Below are positions 19,332-28,293 of a stretch of 64,000 bases of DNA, in pieces (position 1 is the stretch's first letter; each line of letters starts with the position of its first letter). The DNA comes from Pseudomonadota bacterium (lineage in GTDB: Bacteria > Pseudomonadota > Alphaproteobacteria > Micavibrionales > CSBR16-224): the NCBI GenBank assembly GCA_013285465.1, contig CP053449.1:430001-494000 (forward strand), written 5' to 3'. Under the pieces are notes generated by a model. That model worked only from the letters and a program-made list of their open reading frames with translations. It was not told the origin of the DNA and made no database searches. The translations under genes were made by a program, and so were the position numbers.

Positions 19332-19619
19332 TCAGGCGATTTTCTCAAGATACTCCGCCATTTTTATATCTTTTTCCGATAAGCCGCCCGCATCATGGGT
19401 CGTCAATGTAATCTCGACACGGTTATAAACATTGAACCATTCAGGGTGATGGATCATTTTTTCCGCCTTCATGGCAACCCGCGTCATAAACGCGAATGCC
19501 TGGCTGAAGTTTTTGAATTTGAAAGTTTTTTTAATCGCATCCCGTGCGGGGTCATGGGTCCAGTCAGGATGTTTTGACAGGAAATCATTGCGCTGTTCTT
19601 CTGAAAGTTTATTTTCCAT
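19332..19619 (-). CDS. phhB: 4a-hydroxytetrahydrobiopterin dehydratase (pterin-4a-carbinolamine dehydratase)
   Basis: A 95-residue enzyme of normal length that dehydrates 4a-hydroxytetrahydropterin formed by aromatic amino acid hydroxylases, regenerating the cofactor. The family signature is complete: [21 protein letters not shown] with the catalytic HHPEW, then [17 protein letters not shown]. The normal partner, phenylalanine hydroxylase, is not in this window. The gene ends at the base after the stop of the convergent kinase gene. Confidence 0.93.
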   Translation of the reverse strand: MENKLSEEQRNDFLSKHPDWTHDPARDAIKKTFKFKNFSQAFAFMTRVAMKAEKMIHHPEWFNVYNRVEITLTTHDAGGLSEKDIKMAEYLEKIA

Positions 19620-19743
19620 TTTTCATTTTCTTCTCGTCTGGTTATACTGAATATTACGAAGCAGATTAGTCGGGTCTTTTCACGATTGCAACAAAAGGGT
19701 GTCAAACCTGAAAACGGGAAAGATTTCTTAGGAGGAGATAGGC

Positions 19744-20196
19744 TTGGAAAACCGCGGAATTATAATGAGTTACACGGAGCCTCCGACATTGGAGGATCTT
19801 GAAGCACTTTCAAAATCCATTGTTGACGCACTGCCGGACGGGCTTGGAAAATATATCGGCAAGCTGAAGATCATTGTCGAAGATTTCCCCGATGCCTATA
19901 TCGAGCAGGAGCTCGAACTGGATACGCCCTACGACATCCTCGGCTATTACGAAAGCGCAGGCCCTGCCGCTATCGGCCATCTTGCCGCCCATAAAGACCG
20001 CCGTGATACGCTGCGCCTGTTCCGCCGTCCCATTCTGGATTTATGGTGTGAAACGGGCGAAGACCTGACCACAGTCGTCAATCGCGTGATCTTGCAGGAA
20101 ATCGGCAACCATTTCGGCTTTACTGATGACGAGGTGGAAATGTATGAGGAAGATATGGAGAAGAATGATCTTCTCAATTTCGACCTGACGGCCTAA
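19744..20196 (+). CDS. zincin-like metallopeptidase family protein with degenerate metal motif
   Basis: A 150-residue protein of the small 'metallopeptidase family' (COG3824/DUF1025-like). The family framework is clear: PTLEDLEAL at the start, IVEDFPD, TPYDILGYYE, LRLFRRPILDLWCE, and the C-terminal helix followed by HFGFTDDEVEMYE. Active members read HEIGHHFG at the motif, but here it is QEIGNHFG (Q118, E119, N122, H123). Both zinc-binding histidines of HExxH are therefore replaced, and the protein is probably not a peptidase. The TTG at 19744 is chosen as start because a perfect AGGAGG (19730-19735) lies 8 bases before it. The ATG at 19765 matches relatives' N-terminus and is the alternative. 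Confidence 0.78.
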   Translation: MENRGIIMSYTEPPTLEDLEALSKSIVDALPDGLGKYIGKLKIIVEDFPDAYIEQELELDTPYDILGYYESAGPAAIGHLAAHKDRRDTLRLFRRPILDLWCETGEDLTTVVNRVILQEIGNHFGFTDDEVEMYEEDMEKNDLLNFDLTA

Positions 20197-20210
20197 AGTA
20201 TTTTTCGATT

Positions 20211-20915
20211 TTACCAGAACCTGTCGTAATGCACTCTTTCTTCGGGAACGCCAAGCGTTTCGAGGATGCCGAGCGTGTGCAGCATCATGCCTTTGGGGCC
20301 GGCAAGGTAAATATCGGTATTTTTCCAGTCATGTGCCGCTTGTTCAATATGTTCGCCGACCAGCCCGGCGGCAAAGTCCTGATGCGGGCGCAGCAATACG
20401 GGCGTGTAGAGAAAATGCGGATTGGCGTTATCCAGTCCGCGGAACAGATCATGCAGATACAGCTCATCCGCCGTATTACATCCCCAGTAAAGATGTACGG
20501 GGCGTGCGGGGTTATGCGCCTGTGCCGTGGTGATGATCGAATGTATGGGGGCAATACCGACACCGCCGGCAATGGCAATGAGCGGGGTATCCGCGTCTTT
20601 TTCCAGACGGCTTTTCCCATGCGGCATATCTATAGTCAGGCTGTCGCCTTGTTTTAGCTGTGCGAAAGCCTCTGTCGTAGGGCTTGCAGGGGCGGTTTTG
20701 ATGTGAAAGCTGATCAGCGCATCACCTTCGGCGCTGGCGATGGAATAGGGACGCGGCTTTTCCATGGCCTCTGTTTGCAGATAAGCAAATTGTCCGGCGG
20801 CAAAACCGGCAGGCGCGTCGGGACGGCACATCAGGATAATGGTTTCCTCTGTGGCTTTGATAATGTCTTCAACAATGGCTGTCATTGTCTGCGCGCCGGA
20901 GGCGGGATTTTTCAT
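20211..20915 (-). CDS. FAD/NAD(P)-binding oxidoreductase (ferredoxin-NADP reductase superfamily)
   Basis: A 234-residue flavin reductase module. The first half is the FAD-binding barrel with RPYSIASAE (R-x-Y-S motif). The second half is the nucleotide-binding domain with IAGGVGIAPIHSII, HLYWGCNTADELYL and the C-terminal IYLAGPKGMM. There is no [2Fe-2S] cysteine cluster, so electrons must pass to a separate acceptor or to a free substrate. The physiological partner is unknown. A shorter start at 20885 (MTAIVEDIIKATEET) fits relatives equally well. It is the last gene after the M3 peptidase pair, with a 23-base gap. Confidence 0.82.
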   Translation of the reverse strand: MKNPASGAQTMTAIVEDIIKATEETIILMCRPDAPAGFAAGQFAYLQTEAMEKPRPYSIASAEGDALISFHIKTAPASPTTEAFAQLKQGDSLTIDMPHGKSRLEKDADTPLIAIAGGVGIAPIHSIITTAQAHNPARPVHLYWGCNTADELYLHDLFRGLDNANPHFLYTPVLLRPHQDFAAGLVGEHIEQAAHDWKNTDIYLAGPKGMMLHTLGILETLGVPEERVHYDRFW

Positions 20916-20938
20916 GGGTCTTGTCGCCGTTTTGTCTT

Positions 20939-22933
20939 TTATGGTCTAAAGCGGAAGCTTTTCTTATTGTTATCGCCGCCGCGGGCGGAATTGTCGAGAT
21001 TTTTTTTATCTGCCAATCCCGGAACAGTCGTTCCCAGAATATCCGCAATGGAAGGTGCGGAGGTCGGAATGGCGGAGGGGGTGCCGCTTTCAAGAATATT
21101 CAGATAATCCTCAATCAGTTCCAGCCCTTTTGTCCAGAATTCCTGCGATGTATGGTCAAGGCCGAGCGGTTGCAGCAGTTCTTTTAGGTCGGCGCTCATA
21201 CCCGCTTTCAGCAGATTGGTGTAATCTTCGATAAATTGCGGCTTGTCATCGGTTTCCTGATACAGTTTGTAAAGGCTGTTGGCCATGCCTTGCGCAAAGC
21301 TGTAGGAAAAGACATAGAAAGACGGCGGTTCGAAGAAATGCGGCACCATGCACCAGGAATAACGCTGGTAGTCGTCGATTTCGACGGACGGGCCGTAATA
21401 TTCCTGCAAGACATCCACCCAGATATCGCTGATTTCTTCCGCATCAGGCGCGCCGGTTTGTGCGCTTTCATAGACGCGTTTTTCGAAATCGAAATAAGCC
21501 ATTTGCAGCATACCGCTTTCCAGCAGCCCCTCGATCTGGTGCTGTAGCAGTTTTCTTTCGACATCGGGGTCTTTGGTTTTGCCGCGCAGATAATCGAACA
21601 TCAGCATCTCGGAAAAGACGCTGGCGATTTCCGCCATGGTTTCCGGCGTGTCGGATAAAAGCCCGCCCTGGGCTTCTTCCGCCAGCACCATATGAATGCC
21701 GTGTCCCAGCTCATGCGCCAGTACGACAAGGCTGATAATATCTTCATTGAAATTGGTCAGGATATAAGGGTGTCCATCCGGTCCCGTCGGCAGGGTGAAA
21801 TCACTTGCCGCTTTGCCTTTATGCGGCGCGGCATCAATATAGCCGCCCTCGAAATATTCTTTGGCGATATTTGCGAATTTCGGCGAAAATTTGCGGAAGG
21901 CGGAAAGGATTTCCGGCTCGGCCTGCTCCCACGGATATTCCAGATCTTCCAGTTCCGTCTGACCCGGCACAGGGTCGGAGAGGCGGCTGGATGGCAGTAC
22001 ATCCACACCATGCTGGTCAGCCAGCCATTTGTAATAGCGGTGCGACAGCGAGATATAGGATTTTTTCACGGTCTCGCGCAGCATATCGGCGGTATCCGCA
22101 TCCAGTTTGTTACGGTCAAGAAAGTTCTGGTCATGGCGGTCATGCCCCAGCCATTCGCGGTCGATATCCTGTGTTTTAATCACGGTGCTGAGGACGGTGG
22201 CAAAGCGTTTGCTATGCTGTTTCATCAGATCGGCCTGCGCCTGACGGGTTTCCTCAGGCGTGTCTTTTTCCACCGCGGCGACCTTTTCTTCCAGCGCGAT
22301 GACATGTTTCTGATAATAGGCGGACAGCCCTTCGGTATGGATGGAATCAAAAACACCGCTCAGCGTCTGGATGTCCGCAGATAATTCACGGGTGGGCGTG
22401 CCGCCGCGCAGCTGCGCCAGCCAGGGCGCGTATTTTGACATGGCGGGGGCGCCGAGTTTGAACAGCAGTTTTTCCTCGCTCATATCCGCCAGCTGGTCAA
22501 GAAAGTCTTCAAGCTGCTGGTCAATACCGCCGACCCAGCTTTGCAGCGGTTTGATCTTTTCAAAATTCGCGGCATTGTCGGAAATCAGCAATTCGCCATA
22601 GGCATAGATTTTCATTTTGCGGTTATTGATGACCTCATAAGCGGCAAGGGCTTCGGCCAGTTCTGCGCCGGGCATGTCATTAACATCAACACCTTCATAA
22701 GCATCTAGAAATTCAGCCAGTTTTTCTTCGACAAAAGCCTGATCATTTTTCAAAGCGCGGGAGCGCAGGCCGGGATAAAGATTTTTTAAATTCCAGCGGC
22801 CGTTTTTACCATTGGCGCCGCGCCCGGCATCATTCTCTGCTGTTTTTTTGGTGTTCTCCGGTGCGTCATTGCCCTCCGCGCTACGGCGTTTTGCAAAAAT
22901 ACGGGACAGGCGGTCATGGCGTTGTGGTTTCAT
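20939..22933 (-). CDS. M3 family oligoendopeptidase (PepF-like), active copy
   Basis: A 664-residue cytoplasmic zinc peptidase that cuts short peptides. The M3 motif HELGHGIH places zinc ligands at His407 and His411 with catalytic Glu408. The downstream TPETMAEIAS gives the third ligand near Glu435. The late HFFEPPSFYVFSYSFAQGMA holds the His/Tyr residues used for substrate binding. The start at 22933 forms an ATGA overlap with the stop of the upstream paralogue and has AGGAGG 9 bases before it; longer in-frame starts are not supported. Residues 1-45 are a basic, low-complexity head. It is coupled to a catalytically dead paralogue, see the next gene. Confidence 0.92.
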   Translation of the reverse strand: MKPQRHDRLSRIFAKRRSAEGNDAPENTKKTAENDAGRGANGKNGRWNLKNLYPGLRSRALKNDQAFVEEKLAEFLDAYEGVDVNDMPGAELAEALAAYEVINNRKMKIYAYGELLISDNAANFEKIKPLQSWVGGIDQQLEDFLDQLADMSEEKLLFKLGAPAMSKYAPWLAQLRGGTPTRELSADIQTLSGVFDSIHTEGLSAYYQKHVIALEEKVAAVEKDTPEETRQAQADLMKQHSKRFATVLSTVIKTQDIDREWLGHDRHDQNFLDRNKLDADTADMLRETVKKSYISLSHRYYKWLADQHGVDVLPSSRLSDPVPGQTELEDLEYPWEQAEPEILSAFRKFSPKFANIAKEYFEGGYIDAAPHKGKAASDFTLPTGPDGHPYILTNFNEDIISLVVLAHELGHGIHMVLAEEAQGGLLSDTPETMAEIASVFSEMLMFDYLRGKTKDPDVERKLLQHQIEGLLESGMLQMAYFDFEKRVYESAQTGAPDAEEISDIWVDVLQEYYGPSVEIDDYQRYSWCMVPHFFEPPSFYVFSYSFAQGMANSLYKLYQETDDKPQFIEDYTNLLKAGMSADLKELLQPLGLDHTSQEFWTKGLELIEDYLNILESGTPSAIPTSAPSIADILGTTVPGLADKKNLDNSARGGDNNKKSFRFRP

Positions 22934-24741
22934 GCGGACGGCCCTCCTTTTTTCTTTTGTGCAGCGGGCTTTTGTACCGATTTGTCTGCCGCCAACTGCT
23001 TGTCCAGCGCGGTCAATTGCTCCAGACGCTTCTCCAGCAGGCTGACACCGTCCTGCCATGTTTGCTCATCCGTGATATCAATTCCCAGCGTTTTCAGAAG
23101 CGGTTTCCCCTGTTTGGAGGAACCTGCGGCCAGAAAATCGGCGAATTTTTTATTCTCCGCCGCCGGATCGCTGCTGTCTTTGCGGTCATGCATCAGCTTG
23201 GCGGCAAGCGTCAAACCGAACATATCCTGCAAAGCGTCAGCTGTATCGGACAGCATATAGGGCGCTTCGACCCACAGCATATCCAGACCCGGTGCATCAT
23301 AATCGACGGCAGGACCAAAAGCATTTTGCAGCGAGGCTTTCCAAAGTTTTTTCGCTTCATCAACGGAGACTGTACCCTGTTTTTCCGATAAATCGTTTAA
23401 GGCGCGGTCACATGCGGTGACGGCGGCGGAAAGCGAGAGCGTTAAAAGGCTGCGCTCAATCTGATAGGCAATCAGGTCGCGTTTTTCAGCGGGATCATTT
23501 GCGGCATCGATCAGCGCATCCAGCGCGGCGAATTCCGCCGCATGTCCGGCCAGCGTTTCAAAACCGGGCAGCGGTTTTGCCGTCAGCGGCGTATTGTTTT
23601 TGGCGGCATGATCTCGCTGGATATCGCGTCCAATGCCGTGTGCCGTCAGCGCCATACGTTCCAGCGTTGCGGGTGTACCGTCAAGGCACAGATAGGACGG
23701 GCGGTCATCGGGCATGATAAACAGCTTCATCGGGCGCAGCGGTGTTCCGCTGCCGCTGTTTTGTCCATCCAGAACTTTCAGTGTGCCGTCATTTTTCGGG
23801 AAGAGCTTTTCCAGCGCGGGCAGGGCGGTTTTCTCCCACGCTTCTTCCTTGGTTTCCGGTACGGGAATATGCAGCAGGTCGGCGGGGTGCAGGCGCGGTA
23901 CACCCGCTTGCTGCGCCTTGCGTTTGTAAAATTTTGCGGCAATTTGCGGCAGCTTTCCGGTGAGGGCCTTCATCATTTTATGCGGCACATCCTCGGGAGT
24001 CTGGCTTTGCGCGGTAAAAGCCTTTTCCGGCGTATCAAAGCCGCGGATGGCGGCGGCAGCACCAGTGCTGCGCATACGGTTGCTGAGAAGTTGCATCAGC
24101 GTTTCGACATCTTCTTCCGTCTCGGCAGCAAAATTTGCAAAAATTTTGCTGCGTTTCTCTGCATCACTTTCTTCACGCAAAGCCTGCAAAAGCGGTGCAG
24201 CATTATCTTCCGTAACGGGGGCGGCAAGTTTGGCCCAGATATCTTTCAAATCAGGGTGCTTATGCGCCTGATCATGCAGATAGCATTCGACATCTTCTTC
24301 ATAAACCGTACCGCTATAGGAACGGTGCAGGCGCAGCCAGGGCGTATAGGCGGCCAGTTTCGGCTCTTCCGCCATGCGGTCAAGAAGTTCGAATTCCGGA
24401 AAGGCGGCAATCTCGCTTTTGAAAAACAGCGTGTCGCGTGCGGCGTCATTCAGTTTTTTTTGTGTTTTGCGCGCCCAGTCATCGTTTTTCTCGACGGTGA
24501 TATGGCGCAGATCAACATAGGAATGCAGGGCTCCGGCCTGTGACAAAATGGATTCATACTGCTGAAAAGCGGTTAGAAGGCCCTGCCCGTCAAGATCGGC
24601 AATGCCTTCCGCATAGTTGTCGCGGAAGGCTTTGACGTCTTTTTTCAGTTGCGACATAGCAGCGCGGAATTCACCGGAGGTTTTTCCGGGGAAAATATCC
24701 TTCAGGCTCTGCAAATGGGAGGCAGGGCGCTCGGTTTTCAT
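22930..24741 (-). CDS. M3 oligoendopeptidase-like pseudoenzyme (active site lost)
   Basis: A 603-residue relative of the following active M3 peptidase. The fold is recognisable along its whole length: LKDIFPG at the start, YTPWLRLHR matching YAPWLAQLR, YKRKAQQAGVPRL matching YKWLADQHGVDVL, the strand before the active helix, and a similar C-terminal LGIDITDEQTW. At the active helix HELGHGIH is replaced by HGIGRDIQ (His368 kept, Glu to Gly369, second His to Arg372), and the FSYSFAQ substrate segment is lost. The gene is otherwise intact with no frameshift, so it is maintained. It probably acts as a structural or regulatory partner of the active copy, to which it is coupled by a 4-base overlap. 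The tail is K/A-rich. Confidence 0.83.
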   Translation of the reverse strand: MKTERPASHLQSLKDIFPGKTSGEFRAAMSQLKKDVKAFRDNYAEGIADLDGQGLLTAFQQYESILSQAGALHSYVDLRHITVEKNDDWARKTQKKLNDAARDTLFFKSEIAAFPEFELLDRMAEEPKLAAYTPWLRLHRSYSGTVYEEDVECYLHDQAHKHPDLKDIWAKLAAPVTEDNAAPLLQALREESDAEKRSKIFANFAAETEEDVETLMQLLSNRMRSTGAAAAIRGFDTPEKAFTAQSQTPEDVPHKMMKALTGKLPQIAAKFYKRKAQQAGVPRLHPADLLHIPVPETKEEAWEKTALPALEKLFPKNDGTLKVLDGQNSGSGTPLRPMKLFIMPDDRPSYLCLDGTPATLERMALTAHGIGRDIQRDHAAKNNTPLTAKPLPGFETLAGHAAEFAALDALIDAANDPAEKRDLIAYQIERSLLTLSLSAAVTACDRALNDLSEKQGTVSVDEAKKLWKASLQNAFGPAVDYDAPGLDMLWVEAPYMLSDTADALQDMFGLTLAAKLMHDRKDSSDPAAENKKFADFLAAGSSKQGKPLLKTLGIDITDEQTWQDGVSLLEKRLEQLTALDKQLAADKSVQKPAAQKKKGGPSA

Positions 24742-24876
24742 GGCGTACCGTCTTTCCGCATATCTTCCTGCAAATGGTTTAAGGTCACAGGAAGCCTAGC
24801 ATAAATCCGGATACAGGGAAAACAAAACTTCTGTGCAAGCTTTATGTGAATAGGGCTTGCGACAGGTTTTATGCGC

Positions 24877-26022
24877 TCATGCGCTCATACTCTCATTCGT
24901 TGCGGCATATTTGATATCAATATCTTCAATACTGGTATCTGCCGGGCCGCGCTTTTTATAAAGCTGGCCGTTGCGCGTTTCCAGAAATTCATCAAAGGGA
25001 ATATCTTCCTGACGGATAAATCCGCGGCCGGCAAGCTTGCCGGTATCCACCATTTCAATAACCGAACAGACCGAGGCTGCCGTTGTCCATGAAATAGCGC
25101 GCCATTGCCGTCCGTTAATGACTTTGGGCAGATAGCCGTTGATGAATTCTTCACGCAGCAGCTTGTCATGCTTGCTCCAGCCTTCGACCGAGGCATGGAC
25201 ATAAACGATGTCTTCGGAAACCGGCGGTTTTGCATGGGACAGGACTTTAGCGGTTTCCTGCAGGTTTTCACGCATGAACAGCTCATGCAGCAGGAAATTC
25301 ATCATCTTGGCATGACCGGGGTAACGGATGCTTTTGTAATCCAGATTTTCAACACGGTCGATATAAGTATCGCACATTGTGCCAAGCCCGCCCGATGTGG
25401 TGAAGGCTTCCAGCTCCTGCCCGTTAATGAAGATTTTTTCCAGCCATTCCAGCGGTGATACCAGTTTTTTCTGGCCGCGTTCTATGACTTCACAATCATT
25501 CAGATATTCGTTGATAACACCTTCGGGTGACCAGTTAAAGGCATAGCCCAGATGCCCTGTCGGGTGCTGGGGCAAGGCGCCGACGCGCAGTTTCATATGG
25601 CGGATTTTTTTGAAATCGCGCGCCAGATAGGCACCGACAATCCCGATGAAGCCGGGGGCAAGACCGCATTGCGGTGCCAGCACGGTTTTGGCATCTTTTG
25701 CCAGTTCCAGAATATATTGCGTGGTCGGGACATCTTCCGTCAGGTCAAAATAATGCAGACCTTCTTCAACCGCCAGACGGGCGATATCTTTATTCAGGAA
25801 AAACGGCAGGCAGGAAACAACAGCATCATTGTCTTTCATCAGCGCCTGCAACTTTGCGGGATTGGAAACATCCAGCTCTTTTGCGTCAAAGGGAAAGTCT
25901 TCGGACAGCGCGGCATCTGCGCCCGTGACCTTATAACCGGTTTCATGCAAAAGTGTTGCAACCAGTACACCGACACGCCCCAGCCCCAATACCAGGATAT
26001 TTTTGATTTTTTCCTGTGCCAT
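24877..26022 (-). CDS. saccharopine dehydrogenase family protein
   Basis: A 381-residue NAD(P)-dependent oxidoreductase of the saccharopine dehydrogenase-like family. The Rossmann nucleotide motif is at the N-terminus (VLGLGRVGVLVATLL, GxGxxG). A characteristic substrate domain follows (CGLAPGFIGIVGAYLA, TTSGGLGTMCDTY, KSIRYPGHAKMMNFLL). The family includes lysine and carboxyspermidine dehydrogenases and related enzymes; which reaction this one performs cannot be settled from the sequence. GGAAGGGAAAG precedes the ATG. It is divergent from the rhomboid gene with 76 bases between, so it is likely a single unit. Confidence 0.82.
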   Translation of the reverse strand: MAQEKIKNILVLGLGRVGVLVATLLHETGYKVTGADAALSEDFPFDAKELDVSNPAKLQALMKDNDAVVSCLPFFLNKDIARLAVEEGLHYFDLTEDVPTTQYILELAKDAKTVLAPQCGLAPGFIGIVGAYLARDFKKIRHMKLRVGALPQHPTGHLGYAFNWSPEGVINEYLNDCEVIERGQKKLVSPLEWLEKIFINGQELEAFTTSGGLGTMCDTYIDRVENLDYKSIRYPGHAKMMNFLLHELFMRENLQETAKVLSHAKPPVSEDIVYVHASVEGWSKHDKLLREEFINGYLPKVINGRQWRAISWTTAASVCSVIEMVDTGKLAGRGFIRQEDIPFDEFLETRNGQLYKKRGPADTSIEDIDIKYAATNESMSA

Positions 26023-26098
26023 TTCTTTCCCTTCCTTTTCTTCTGAAACTTGTTATCTTATTGTCTTGAATAGACCAAAATACGGATAAAGACAAGTA

Positions 26099-26866
26099 AT
26101 GTCGGAGCAGGATAAAAAAAGCGGTAAAGGTAAAAAAAACGGTGCCGGTGATGATAATGTCACACCGTTTCCGTCTTCGATGCGCGATCGCCAGCAATAT
26201 TACAAGGAAAAACAGCTGAAAGAGCAACCGCCGCCACCGAAACAACCTTACGAACCGATGCTGAATCTGCCGCCGGCGGTGAAAATACTGTCTTTGGTAC
26301 TGATCGGCATTCATGCGGCATCGCTGCTGCTGTCGGCGGACATGAAATTCAAAATTTATTACGCTCTGGCTTTTGTGCCGGCCCGTTACACGGGTGACAT
26401 GCCTTTTGATATATGGGCGTTTATCGCACCTGTAACGCATATGTTTCTGCATGTCGGCTGGACGCATCTTTTCGTCAATACCGGTATGACGCTGGTATTC
26501 GGAACCATGCTGGAGCGCCTGATGGGCGTGAAGCATATGATGATGATTTTTATTGCCGCGGGTCTGGTCGGGGCGTTTACGCATATGGCCTTTTATCCTT
26601 TTTCACCCGCGCCGCTGATCGGCGCATCAGGGGGGCTTAGCGGTTTGTTCGGTGCGGTGATTATCATCATGGGCAACCAGCCCGGCGCCAGCCGGAAAAG
26701 CATGTACTGGATGATCGGTATCTGGGTTCTGATCTCGCTGGTTTTTGGCGGCATCGGTTTCGGCAGTGTTGACAATGTCGCATGGACGGCGCATATAGGC
26801 GGTCTGTTCGGCGGAATCGGCATGTTCGCCTATCTCAGAAAAAAATACTATAAATACAAAGAGTAA
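26099..26866 (+). CDS. rhomboid family intramembrane serine protease
   Basis: A 255-residue membrane protease that cleaves transmembrane substrates within the bilayer. A hydrophilic K/P-rich head (residues 1-58) precedes six membrane segments. The catalytic dyad is Ser177 in GASGGLSG and His232 in AHIGGLFGG. The HMFLHVGWTHLFVN segment (residues 114-127) supplies the conserved His/Asn oxyanion residues. No extra C-terminal domain is present. Substrates are unknown. It lies 20 bases before lpdA on the same strand and may share its transcript. Confidence 0.92.
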   Translation: MSEQDKKSGKGKKNGAGDDNVTPFPSSMRDRQQYYKEKQLKEQPPPPKQPYEPMLNLPPAVKILSLVLIGIHAASLLLSADMKFKIYYALAFVPARYTGDMPFDIWAFIAPVTHMFLHVGWTHLFVNTGMTLVFGTMLERLMGVKHMMMIFIAAGLVGAFTHMAFYPFSPAPLIGASGGLSGLFGAVIIIMGNQPGASRKSMYWMIGIWVLISLVFGGIGFGSVDNVAWTAHIGGLFGGIGMFAYLRKKYYKYKE

Positions 26867-26886
26867 AAGAAAAAGAGGAAATGCGG

Positions 26887-28293
26887 ATGTCTGACAAAAG
26901 CTATGATGTTGTGGTAATCGGGGCGGGACCGGGCGGTTATGTTTGCGCTATTCGGGCGGCACAGCTGGGGCTTTCCGTAGCCTGTGTTGAAAAACAGGCG
27001 CTGGGTGGTACCTGTCTGAATGTCGGCTGTATCCCTTCCAAAGCGCTATTGCACACATCCGAGCGTTTCGAGGAAGCGGGGCATGATTTTAAAAAACTCG
27101 GTATCACTGTTTCCGCACCGAAGCTGGATTTGAAAACCATGATGGCGCATAAAGATGCGGTGGTGAAAGACAACACGCAAGGCATCGGCTTCCTGTTCAA
27201 GAAAAACAAGGTCGATCATGTCAAAGGCACAGGAAAAATTCTTGATGCAGGCAAGGTTGAAGTAACCGAAGGAAAAGGCAAGCCGACGGTTTTAAAAACC
27301 AAGGCGATTGTGATCGCGACGGGTTCGGAAGTCACGCCATTGCCGGGGATCGAGATTGATGAAAAACAGATCGTCTCCTCGACGGGGGCGCTGGTATTTG
27401 ATGCCGTGCCGAAAAAGCTCGCCGTCATCGGCGGCGGTGTGATCGGGCTTGAAATGGGAACGGTCTGGCGCAGGCTGGGTGCGGAAGTGACCGTCATCGA
27501 ATTTCTGGATAAAATTCTGCCGCCGATGGATAACGAAATTTCCAAACAGATGCAGCTGATTTTGAAAAAACAGGGCATGTCCTTCAAGCTGGGAACAAAA
27601 GTCACCGCTGCGAAAAAAGCGGGCAAGAAAGTCACATTGACGATGGAACCCGCCAAAGGCGGCAAAGCCGAAACGGCTGACTTTGACGCTGTTCTGGTCT
27701 CGATCGGGCGCCGCCCGCATACGGAGGGGCTCGGTCTGAAAGAAGCGGGCGTGAAGATGACGGAACGCGGACAGGTTGATGTGAATGATCATTTCGAAAC
27801 CAATGTCAAAGGCATCTATGCCATTGGTGATGCCATCCGCGGCGCGATGCTGGCGCATAAAGCCGAAGATGAGGGCATGGCGCTGGCTGAAATTCTGGCA
27901 GGCAAAACCGCACATATTAATTACGATTGCATTCCGGGGGTGGTTTATACCGCGCCGGAAGTTGCCGAAGTCGGCAAAACCGAAGAGCAGTTGAAAGAGG
28001 CCGGTATCAAATACAAATCCGGTAAATTCCCTTTCATGGCCAATGGCCGCGCCCGCGCGATGAATAAAAGCGAAGGCTTTGTCAAAATCCTGACCGATGC
28101 GAAAACCGATAAGGTTCTTGGCTGTCACATCATTGGCGCGGAAGCGGGAACGCTGATCGCCGAAGTGGTGCTGGCGATGGAATTCGGCGGCAGTGCGGAA
28201 GATATCGCCCGCACCTGTCACGCACATCCGACTTTGAACGAGGTTGTGAAGGAAGCGGCTTTCGCAGCCTTTGATAAACCCATCCATATGTGA
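26887..28293 (+). CDS. lpdA: dihydrolipoyl dehydrogenase (E3)
   Basis: A 468-residue flavoprotein that reoxidises the lipoyl group of 2-oxoacid dehydrogenase complexes or the glycine cleavage system with NAD+. The FAD motif VIGAGPGGYVCA is at the N-terminus. The redox disulfide lies in GGTCLNVGCIPSKAL (Cys43, Cys48). The NAD motif VIGGGVIGLEMG follows, and the catalytic HAHPTLNE His-Glu pair is near the C-terminus. The length is standard. The start at 26887 has AGAGGA at good spacing; the ATG at 26881 is too close to it. No E1 or E2 gene is adjacent. The stop overlaps the next start as TGATG. Confidence 0.96.
   Translation: MSDKSYDVVVIGAGPGGYVCAIRAAQLGLSVACVEKQALGGTCLNVGCIPSKALLHTSERFEEAGHDFKKLGITVSAPKLDLKTMMAHKDAVVKDNTQGIGFLFKKNKVDHVKGTGKILDAGKVEVTEGKGKPTVLKTKAIVIATGSEVTPLPGIEIDEKQIVSSTGALVFDAVPKKLAVIGGGVIGLEMGTVWRRLGAEVTVIEFLDKILPPMDNEISKQMQLILKKQGMSFKLGTKVTAAKKAGKKVTLTMEPAKGGKAETADFDAVLVSIGRRPHTEGLGLKEAGVKMTERGQVDVNDHFETNVKGIYAIGDAIRGAMLAHKAEDEGMALAEILAGKTAHINYDCIPGVVYTAPEVAEVGKTEEQLKEAGIKYKSGKFPFMANGRARAMNKSEGFVKILTDAKTDKVLGCHIIGAEAGTLIAEVVLAMEFGGSAEDIARTCHAHPTLNEVVKEAAFAAFDKPIHM

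Noticed and set aside
20211-20915. The oxidoreductase as a complete phthalate-dioxygenase-type reductase with a ferredoxin domain
   Set aside because: The protein ends after the nucleotide-binding domain and has no cysteine cluster for [2Fe-2S].
22934-23059. A longer N-terminus of the active M3 peptidase (706 residues)
   Set aside because: The ATG at 22933 has AGGAGG at ideal spacing and an ATGA overlap with the upstream stop; the extra 42 residues lie in the upstream gene and are low in protein character.
23542-24543. A 333-codon open frame on the plus strand, antisense to the M3 pseudoenzyme
   Set aside because: The minus-strand frame shows clear M3 homology; the antisense protein has no domain and an atypical composition.
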